64,000 nt of DNA from Gammaproteobacteria bacterium (GTDB taxonomy: Bacteria; Pseudomonadota; Gammaproteobacteria; Eutrophobiales; Eutrophobiaceae), in the NCBI GenBank assembly GCA_004297165.1, contig SCUJ01000005.1, positions 1-64,000 of the forward strand. Reading direction: 5' to 3'. Made by a program: the position numbers and the translations under genes. Of this stretch, positions 57,792 through 64,000 are shown piece after piece. Below the pieces are notes generated by a model that did not search any database, was not told where the DNA came from, and saw only the letters and a program-made list of their open reading frames with translations. The first letter of the stretch is position 1. Every line of letters begins with the position of its first letter.

Positions 57792-57811
57792 GGGGAAGCG
57801 CCATGAATAAG

Positions 57812-57834
57812 GCGACCCCTTGAGTTCGGGTCGC
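57812..57834 (+). terminator. Stem-loop GCGACCC-N9-GGGTCGC
   Basis: A 7-base GC-rich stem 20 bases after the hydrolase stop. No clear T-run, so only a possible terminator before the peptidase gene. Confidence 0.4.
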
Positions 57835-57883
57835 TGTTGGCGCAGAGTATTTATCGGCATCACCATCCCATAAGGAGCACTCC

Positions 57884-60649
57884 ATGTTTCGACGGTCGTT
57901 ATTCGCGGCGCTTGCCTGCCTCATCACCATTACCTTGAATCCGGCCCTGGCCCAATCCTCCGGCAAACCGGAGGGCGTGATCCCGATACCTTATGAAAAA
58001 TTCGTACTGGCTAACGGTCTGCGCCTGGTCGTTCATGAGGACCACAAGGCTCCGATCGTCGCGGTGAACATTTGGTATGACGTGGGTTCGGCTGACGAGC
58101 GGCAGGGGAAAACGGGATTTGCCCACCTCTTCGAACACCTGATGTTCAACGGCAGCGAGAATTACAACGACGACTACTTCAAGCCGTTCGACCGCGTGGG
58201 CGCAACCGGCATGAACGGCACCACGAGCGAGGACCGCACCAATTATTTCCAGGTGGTGCCGACCACGGCGCTCGACATGGCGTTATGGATGGAATCCGAT
58301 CGCATGGGCCACCTGCTCGGCGCGATCGATCAACCCCGGCTCGACGAGCAGCGCGGCGTGGTCCAGAACGAGAAGCGCCAGGGCGAGAACGAACCCTACG
58401 GTAAGGACTACAACATCATCTCCGAGAACATCTATCCGCACGGGCATCCCTACGATCATCTGGTCATCGGTTCGATGGAAGACCTCAATGCCGCGAGCCT
58501 CGCCGACGTGCAGGAGTGGTTCAAGACCTATTACGGGCCGACCAACGCCGTCCTCGTGGTGGCGGGCGATGTGAATCCGAAGGACGTGAAGGCCCGGGTG
58601 GAGCGTTACTTCGGCGATATCCCGGCCGGTCCGCCGCTCACCAAACCGGTGGCCAGTGTCAACAAACGCACGGAATCGAGCCGCTTCATCACCTACGATC
58701 GCGTCCCGCAGGACCGCATATATAAGGTATGGAACGTGCCCCCAATCGGCGACCCGGAGGTCGAGGACCTCGACATCCTGAGCGACATCCTCACCCTCGG
58801 CAAGAACTCCCGGCTCTACAAGCGGCTGGTCTATCAGGATCAGATCGCAACCGATGTCACCTCGTTCAATTACTCCCTGCAACTCGGCGGCGCGTTCATC
58901 ATCATCGCCAACGCCCAACCCAACGGGGATCTGGCCGCCGTCGAACGGGCCATCGATGAGGAACTCGACCGGTTGCTGCGCGAGGGGATAAACAAGGAGG
59001 AACTGGAACGTTCCCGCACCAGCAAGCGGGCCGGTTTCATCCGCGGCATCGAGCGGATCGGCGGCTTCGGCGGCAAATCCGACATCCTTGCGGCGAGCGA
59101 GGTCTATCTCGGCAGCCCGGACGCCCATGAAGCAGGCCAGGCGCGCATCCTCACGACGAGCGCGAAACAGGTCATCGCCACCGGGCGCAAGTGGCTGTCA
59201 TCCGGCGATTTCAATCTGGAGGTGCATGCCTTCCCCGAATTTTCGGCGGCGGAGTCGCAGGTGGACCGGAAGCAGGGCGTGCCCGAGGTGAAGGAATTTC
59301 CCACGACGCGTTTCCCGGACCGCGAGGAATTCAAACTCGCCAACGGCCTGAAGGTCCTGCTGACGCGGCGCACCGCCATCCCGGTGCTCGAACTCGACAT
59401 GTTGTTCAATGCCGGCTATGCGGCAGACAAGACCGGCCTGCCGGGGACGGCCAGCCTCGCCCTCGGCATGCTGGATGAAGGCACCACGAGCCGCACCTCG
59501 CTCGAGATCTCCGCTGATCTCGATCGCCTGGGCGCATCGCTTGGCGCCGGGTCCGATCTCGATCTGTCCTCCGTCTCCATGTCGGCCCTGAAGGAAAACC
59601 TGGACGCCTCGCTCGACCTCTATGCCGATGTGATCCTCAACCCGGCCTTTCCGGCGGAGGACTTCGAGCGCCTGCGCCGGCAACAACTCGCCGCCATCCT
59701 GAACGAAAAGTCCTCGCCACAGGCCATGGCCCTGCGGGTCTTTCCGCGACTGCTATACGGCGAGGGACATGCCTACGACCTGCCCCTCACCGGCTCGGGT
59801 ACGGAGGAATCCGTGAAGGCGATCGACATCCCCGCGCTGCGCGGCTTCCACTCCGCCTGGGTGCGGCCGAACAACGCGACGCTGATCGTCGTCGGCGATG
59901 TCACGCGGGAGGAACTCGAACCCCGCCTGAACAAACTCTTCGCAAAATGGCAGCCGGGTGAGATCCCGACGAAGAACCTGGCCGCCGTCGATCATCAAGC
60001 CGGGAGCGGCGTATATATCATCGACCGGCCGGGGGCCGAACAATCCCTGATCTTCGCCGGACACATCATGCCGCCGCGCAGCGACCCGGCGGATCTGCCC
60101 CTCGACGCCCTCAACCAGATCCTCGGCGGGGCCTTCTCATCCCGGCTCAACATGAATCTGCGCGAGGATAAGCACTGGTCCTACGGGGCGCGCAGCGGGA
60201 TCGTGGACACCGCGGCGCAACGGCCGTTCATCGTCATGGCCCCGGTGCAGACGGACAAGACGAAGGAATCGCTCGCCGAGGTCCTGAAGGAATTGCAGGG
60301 CGTGCTGAAGGGCGGCGCGCGACCCGCCACGGCGGAGGAACTGGCCAAGGTCAAGGACCAGAAGACCCTGACCCTCCCCGGCCGCTGGGAGACCAATGCC
60401 GCCGTTCTTGGCGACATCGTCGAGATCGAGCGTTTCTCCCTGCCCAAGGACTACTGGAATGCGTTCGCGAGCGAAGTGCGCGGACTTGACCTCGAAGATA
60501 TTGCGGCCGTAACGGACAAATACCTGCGTCCGGACCGGATGATCTGGGTGGTGGTCGGCGATCGCGCGAAGATCGAGGCAGGGATCAAGGAATTGAACCT
60601 GGGCGCGATCCATTACATCGACGCGGACGGCAACCCGGCGGGGCAATAG
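57884..60649 (+). CDS. M16-family zinc metallopeptidase, two-domain, exported
   Basis: 921 residues with a signal peptide (AALACLITITLNPALAQ). The first half has the inverted zinc motif HLFEH (81-85) and a downstream Glu in NEKRQGENEPYG. The second half (from about residue 480) repeats the fold without HxxEH and should be structural, forming the peptide chamber. Like PqqL- or insulinase-type enzymes, it degrades peptides in the periplasm. It is preceded by GGAGCACTCC near the ATG. Confidence 0.94.
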   Translation: MFRRSLFAALACLITITLNPALAQSSGKPEGVIPIPYEKFVLANGLRLVVHEDHKAPIVAVNIWYDVGSADERQGKTGFAHLFEHLMFNGSENYNDDYFKPFDRVGATGMNGTTSEDRTNYFQVVPTTALDMALWMESDRMGHLLGAIDQPRLDEQRGVVQNEKRQGENEPYGKDYNIISENIYPHGHPYDHLVIGSMEDLNAASLADVQEWFKTYYGPTNAVLVVAGDVNPKDVKARVERYFGDIPAGPPLTKPVASVNKRTESSRFITYDRVPQDRIYKVWNVPPIGDPEVEDLDILSDILTLGKNSRLYKRLVYQDQIATDVTSFNYSLQLGGAFIIIANAQPNGDLAAVERAIDEELDRLLREGINKEELERSRTSKRAGFIRGIERIGGFGGKSDILAASEVYLGSPDAHEAGQARILTTSAKQVIATGRKWLSSGDFNLEVHAFPEFSAAESQVDRKQGVPEVKEFPTTRFPDREEFKLANGLKVLLTRRTAIPVLELDMLFNAGYAADKTGLPGTASLALGMLDEGTTSRTSLEISADLDRLGASLGAGSDLDLSSVSMSALKENLDASLDLYADVILNPAFPAEDFERLRRQQLAAILNEKSSPQAMALRVFPRLLYGEGHAYDLPLTGSGTEESVKAIDIPALRGFHSAWVRPNNATLIVVGDVTREELEPRLNKLFAKWQPGEIPTKNLAAVDHQAGSGVYIIDRPGAEQSLIFAGHIMPPRSDPADLPLDALNQILGGAFSSRLNMNLREDKHWSYGARSGIVDTAAQRPFIVMAPVQTDKTKESLAEVLKELQGVLKGGARPATAEELAKVKDQKTLTLPGRWETNAAVLGDIVEIERFSLPKDYWNAFASEVRGLDLEDIAAVTDKYLRPDRMIWVVVGDRAKIEAGIKELNLGAIHYIDADGNPAGQ

Positions 60650-60658
60650 TCGTTCCAT

Positions 60659-61735
60659 TCAGCGGTCGGCCGCTGGCAGAACCAGCGCCGACCGCTTGAA
60701 TACCTCCGGCGGGAGGTCATAGGCCCGTTTCAACGCCACGTCCCGATCCCATCGATTGGCGATGCCGCCGATCCGCAAGGCATTGCGGAGACCGATGTGC
60801 CGCAGGTGATACCAGGGGGACACCACCGGGAAGAACTGCAAGGGCCAGTCGGTGCCGTAGACCATGCGCTCCTTTAATCCGATCACTTCCCTGGCCCGCG
60901 CGAGATAGCCCAGCTTGTTAATCTGGGTCAGACTGGAGATGTCCGTATAGAGATTGTCGTAGCGTGCGAACATCGGCAGGATGCGATCGAAGTTTTCCTC
61001 GCCGTCGGTCTCTCCGGTGGTGGCGATATGGGCCGCGATCACGGTAACGCCCTGCTCCAGCGGTAACGCCAGCCGTCGTGGATCGGCCAGTTCATCCCTC
61101 GCGCTGGCGAAAGACTTTTCCATGCCGGTGTGGGAGAGCAGCGGCAGACCGAGTCGCGACATCTCCTGGTAGAAAGGAATATGCCTGGGGTCGGCCGGAT
61201 CGATATTCATGATGGATGGGATCCACTTGATCAACACGGCGCCATCCGCGTATGCCTGGCGTAAACGCAGGATGGCGTCCTTGCGGTTCGGGTTGACGCT
61301 CGCGCCGAACAACAGGTTGTCGTAGTCCTTCAACTCCCGCGCGAGATACTCGTTCGGCACATAGATCTGGGTCCGCTCCCGATCCAGATTCCCGTCGCTG
61401 TCGACATAGCCATCCATCGCCAGCAATACCGCCTTGCTTATGGACTTCGATTCGGCGATGGCGCGGCTGAGTTTTGCGATGAGCAGCCGGTCGCCATGTT
61501 CCTGCAATTCCTTTTCGGAAACGCCCATGGCCCAGAGGTAGAAGGGGAAACGGAAATTGTCGCGCATCCCGGCGCCGATGAAACAGCCGCTGTCCCCATA
61601 GCCGAGGCCCGCGACATGCACATGGATGTCGATGATGGATTTCTCGAATTCGGCGACCTGATTGTCAGCGCCATGTACAGGAATGGCGAGGCCGGCTGTC
61701 GCCGCTATTAAAACGACCAAGCCGAAAATGTTCAA
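60659..61735 (-). CDS. Exported amidohydrolase (TIM-barrel metal-dependent hydrolase)
   Basis: 358 residues with a signal peptide (VVLIAATAGLAIPVHG). Amidohydrolase-2 features: IIDIHVHVAGLG near the N-terminus, LIKWIPSIMNIDP, LPLLSHTGME, VIAAHIATTG and MVYGTDWPL near the end, giving the expected His/Asp metal site. Substrate unknown. Lies seven bases after terC. Confidence 0.88.
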   Translation of the reverse strand: MNIFGLVVLIAATAGLAIPVHGADNQVAEFEKSIIDIHVHVAGLGYGDSGCFIGAGMRDNFRFPFYLWAMGVSEKELQEHGDRLLIAKLSRAIAESKSISKAVLLAMDGYVDSDGNLDRERTQIYVPNEYLARELKDYDNLLFGASVNPNRKDAILRLRQAYADGAVLIKWIPSIMNIDPADPRHIPFYQEMSRLGLPLLSHTGMEKSFASARDELADPRRLALPLEQGVTVIAAHIATTGETDGEENFDRILPMFARYDNLYTDISSLTQINKLGYLARAREVIGLKERMVYGTDWPLQFFPVVSPWYHLRHIGLRNALRIGGIANRWDRDVALKRAYDLPPEVFKRSALVLPAADR

Positions 61736-61742
61736 TCCCCGG

Positions 61743-62720
61743 TCACCCTTCCTGCTGCAATCCCCGCCTCTGCCGGAAAACCGAATAGGCCATCGCGGCG
61801 GCGAGGCAGACCACGATGACCAGGAGCGAAACGATGACCTGCGTACCCTTGTCCAGCCACTGGTTGATCCAGTGCTCGCCCAGCATCTTCACGCCGATGA
61901 AGACGAGCACCACGGCGATGCCCTGTTGCAGGTATTCGAATTTGTTCACCGAACCGCGGAGCAGGAAGAAGAGCGAGCGCAACCCAAGCACCGCGAAGAT
62001 GTTCGACGTGTAGATCACGAGTTGCGCCTCGGCCCGGTGCGCGGGTGAGTTGTCCACCAGGCCCATCACCGCGGGGATGGAATCCACCGCGAAGGCGAGG
62101 TCAACCGCCGCGAGCATCATGACCACCACGAACAGGACCGTATAGCGGCGCTTGCCGTGTTCATCGCGTACGGTATACCTGCCGTCATGATCCCCCGGGA
62201 TCATCGGCAGCACTTTCGCCATGAAACGGTAGACTTTCGTTTCATGGGGATCGAATTCCTCATCGACATCGGCGGGAAAGATCTTGCAGCCGGTATACAC
62301 GAGAAACGCGCCGAAGAGATACAACACCTGATGGAACTGGTTCACCAGGGCCACGCCGCCGGTGATGAAGACGATCCGCAACACGATTGCCATCAGGATC
62401 CCGAGCAGCAGGACCTGACCGTAATTCCGCTCCTTCACGGCAAAGGCGTTGAAGACCAGGATGAAGACGAAGATGTTGTCGATGCTGAGGCTCCACTCCA
62501 TGAGGTAGGCGCTGACATATTCAAGCCCGGTGACCCGGCCCTTCTCCACCCAGACGTAGACGCCAAAGGAAAGTCCCAATGCCACCCAGAACAGGGTCTG
62601 ATACAGGGCCTGGCGGATCGTGACGACGTGATTTTTTTTGCTGAGCAGACCGAGGTCGAAGATCAGGGCAACTGACACCACCACGGCGAAGATCAAATAA
62701 GGAATATGTTGAGCGGTCAT
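61743..62720 (-). CDS. TerC-family membrane protein
   Basis: 325 residues, about eight helices. The two conserved acidic motifs are present: EWSLSIDNIFVFILVFNAF and DLAFAVDSIPAVMG. TerC/Alx proteins are linked to metal (Mn) export and tellurite resistance. It begins four bases after the kup stop, and no yybP-ykoY riboswitch fits in that gap. Confidence 0.93.
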   Translation of the reverse strand: MTAQHIPYLIFAVVVSVALIFDLGLLSKKNHVVTIRQALYQTLFWVALGLSFGVYVWVEKGRVTGLEYVSAYLMEWSLSIDNIFVFILVFNAFAVKERNYGQVLLLGILMAIVLRIVFITGGVALVNQFHQVLYLFGAFLVYTGCKIFPADVDEEFDPHETKVYRFMAKVLPMIPGDHDGRYTVRDEHGKRRYTVLFVVVMMLAAVDLAFAVDSIPAVMGLVDNSPAHRAEAQLVIYTSNIFAVLGLRSLFFLLRGSVNKFEYLQQGIAVVLVFIGVKMLGEHWINQWLDKGTQVIVSLLVIVVCLAAAMAYSVFRQRRGLQQEG

Positions 62721-62724
62721 TTGA

Positions 62725-64000
62725 CTAAAGACTAATTTGAGTCCCCAACTCCATCACCTGATTGGTCGGCAGTTTGTAGGACCGCGCGGAGCTGGTGGCG
62801 ACGCGGGACAGGACCGTGAACAAGCGACGACGCCAGCGGCGGATGCCGCCGCCGCTCGGCACGATCAGGGTCTCGCGGCTCAGGAAATAAGACGCCATGG
62901 CCGGATCGAAGTCGAGCCCGAAGCGCTTGCAATCGGCGAGATCGACCGGCAGGTTGGGATTGTCCATGTAGCCGTAGCGGACGGTGACCCGATAAAACTC
63001 GTGGCGGATGGGCGTTACGGCGATGCGTTCCTCCTGCGACACATACGGCACATCGGCGGTCTGGATGGTCAGCAGGATCACCTGTTCGTGCAGGACCTTG
63101 TTGTGCTTGAGGTTGTGCATGAAGGAACGCGGCATCTTGTCCTGGCTCGTCGTGAAGAAGATCGCCGTGCCGGGCACCCGCATCGGGATGTCGTGGACGA
63201 TGAAATCCAGCAGGGGATCCAGTCCGAGGGTCTCGGCCTCGCGCTTCTCGCGCAACAAAACACGTCCACGCTGCCAGGTCGAAAGCAGCAGATAAAGCAC
63301 GGTCCCGATCAACAAAGGGAACCAGCCGCCGTCGCCGATGCGGGTGCTGGTCGAGGCTAGGAACGCGCCATCGAGTGTGAGCTGATATGCGCCGAAGGCC
63401 ACGACCGCCGCCGGGGCCCAGCGCCACATGCGGCGCAGGACGATCAGGAATAACAAAGTATCCACCATCACCGTGGCGGTCACGGCCAGCCCATAGGCCG
63501 AGGCCAGGTTGCTCGAACGGTGAAAGATCAGGACGAGGCAGACCACGGCGGCGAACAGCATCCAGTTGATGACCGGCACGTAGATCTGGCCCATCGTGTG
63601 CTCCGAGGTGTATATCACGTCCATGCGCGGACACAGATCGATCTGCATGGCCTGACGGGTCAGTGAAAACGCCCCGGAGATGACCGCCTGCGAGGCGATG
63701 ATCGATGCGACGGTCGCGAGCAGGATCACCGGGGCCAGCAGCCAGTTGGGAAACATCAGGAAGAAGGGGTTGCGCAGGGCGGCGGGATCCTCGAGCAACA
63801 GCGCGCCCTGCCCGAAATAATTCAGCACGAGGGCCGGCAGCACGGCGTACAACCAGGCCATGCGAATCGCCTTGCGGCCAAAGTGACCCATGTCGGCATA
63901 CAGCGCCTCGGCCCCGGTAATGACCAGCACCACCATCCCCAACGCCAGCAGCGCGGCCAGGCGATACCGCAGAAAAAATCCAATCGCGTGATGGGGCGAG
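62725..64000 (-). CDS. kup: Kup-type potassium transporter, 5' end beyond window
   Basis: At least 424 codons of the C-terminal part. The frame stays open to the right edge (SPHHAIGFFLRYRLAALLALG before VVLVITGAEALYADMGHFG), so the first ATG in the window is not the true start. Helices follow (IASQAVISGAFSLTRQAMQIDLCPRM; VINWMLFAAVVCLVLIFHRSSNLASAYGLAV) and the cytoplasmic tail with the usual R-V-P-G-T-A-I-F-like MRVPGTAIFFT and PNLPVDLADC. K+ uptake symporter. Confidence 0.94.
   Translation of the reverse strand, partial: SPHHAIGFFLRYRLAALLALGMVVLVITGAEALYADMGHFGRKAIRMAWLYAVLPALVLNYFGQGALLLEDPAALRNPFFLMFPNWLLAPVILLATVASIIASQAVISGAFSLTRQAMQIDLCPRMDVIYTSEHTMGQIYVPVINWMLFAAVVCLVLIFHRSSNLASAYGLAVTATVMVDTLLFLIVLRRMWRWAPAAVVAFGAYQLTLDGAFLASTSTRIGDGGWFPLLIGTVLYLLLSTWQRGRVLLREKREAETLGLDPLLDFIVHDIPMRVPGTAIFFTTSQDKMPRSFMHNLKHNKVLHEQVILLTIQTADVPYVSQEERIAVTPIRHEFYRVTVRYGYMDNPNLPVDLADCKRFGLDFDPAMASYFLSRETLIVPSGGGIRRWRRRLFTVLSRVATSSARSYKLPTNQVMELGTQISL

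Noticed and set aside
62640-62730. Manganese riboswitch upstream of terC
   Set aside because: Only four bases separate the kup stop from the terC start, so there is no room for an aptamer.

Overview
The window is a stretch of high-GC bacterial chromosome. The gene content points to a Gammaproteobacterium: PqiABC/MCE lipid transport, the OpgG/OpgH osmoregulated periplasmic glucan pair, a YgiQ-type radical SAM protein, Kup, TerC and many c-di-GMP enzymes. Several families of short palindromic intergenic repeats, common in proteobacteria, are scattered through it. I saw no rRNA, tRNA, CRISPR array, transposase or phage gene. The species cannot be told from sequence alone.

Left part (1-27.7 kb), almost entirely minus strand: a dense signal-transduction region. 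It starts with a heptanucleotide tandem array running off the left edge into the 3' end of a HlyB-like ABC exporter. Next come a REC-PAS-GGDEF-EAL protein, a REC-histidine kinase, a REC-HD-GYP phosphodiesterase and a stand-alone receiver; the last three overlap by 4 bases. A frameshifted sensor diguanylate cyclase follows, overlapping an orphan substrate-binding lipoprotein, and then a frameshifted porin. A plus-strand toxin-antitoxin pair interrupts. A second block has a receiver, a hybrid kinase, CheB, CheR, a stand-alone protoglobin and a small unknown protein. Upstream of these lies a 2187-residue hybrid kinase built on about twelve 92-residue HAMP repeats. A FixL/FixJ-like pair closes the region. 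Output is probably phosphotransfer plus c-di-GMP turnover; gas sensing is suggested by the protoglobin.

Middle (28-42.6 kb): a diguanylate cyclase, a secreted protein with a paralogue at 54 kb, an MFS transporter, a diheme cytochrome c, a beta-carbonic anhydrase, and a small SPFH/DUF4177/Arc-like operon with a clear promoter and paired TGATATCA operator candidates. A tight five-gene minus-strand operon follows: PqiA, PqiB, PqiC, a LolA-like protein and an RND/MMPL exporter fused to a cyclic-nucleotide-binding domain. It looks like an envelope lipid-transport system. A DUF4160-like/HTH pair with a palindromic operator follows.

Right part (42.6-64 kb): YgiQ; an exported metallophosphatase with a C-terminal region resembling FAM20-type kinases; a Pycsar-effector-like membrane protein; an exported CotH/kinase-like protein; opgG, a small gene and opgH; and an inositol-monophosphatase-like protein with altered catalytic residues. 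A visibly AT-richer patch (about 53.4-55.7 kb) carries HicAB behind a 21-codon upstream ORF and a VapBC pair whose toxin has an internal deletion. The window ends with an AIM24-like protein, an alpha/beta-hydrolase lipoprotein, an M16 peptidase, an amidohydrolase, TerC and the 3' part of kup.

A recurring theme is that short hairpin repeats have entered or abut genes. One supplies the stop codon of the cyclase, repeats sit at the starts of the substrate-binding protein, porin and CheR genes, and three in-frame copies build an interdomain linker of the hybrid kinase.
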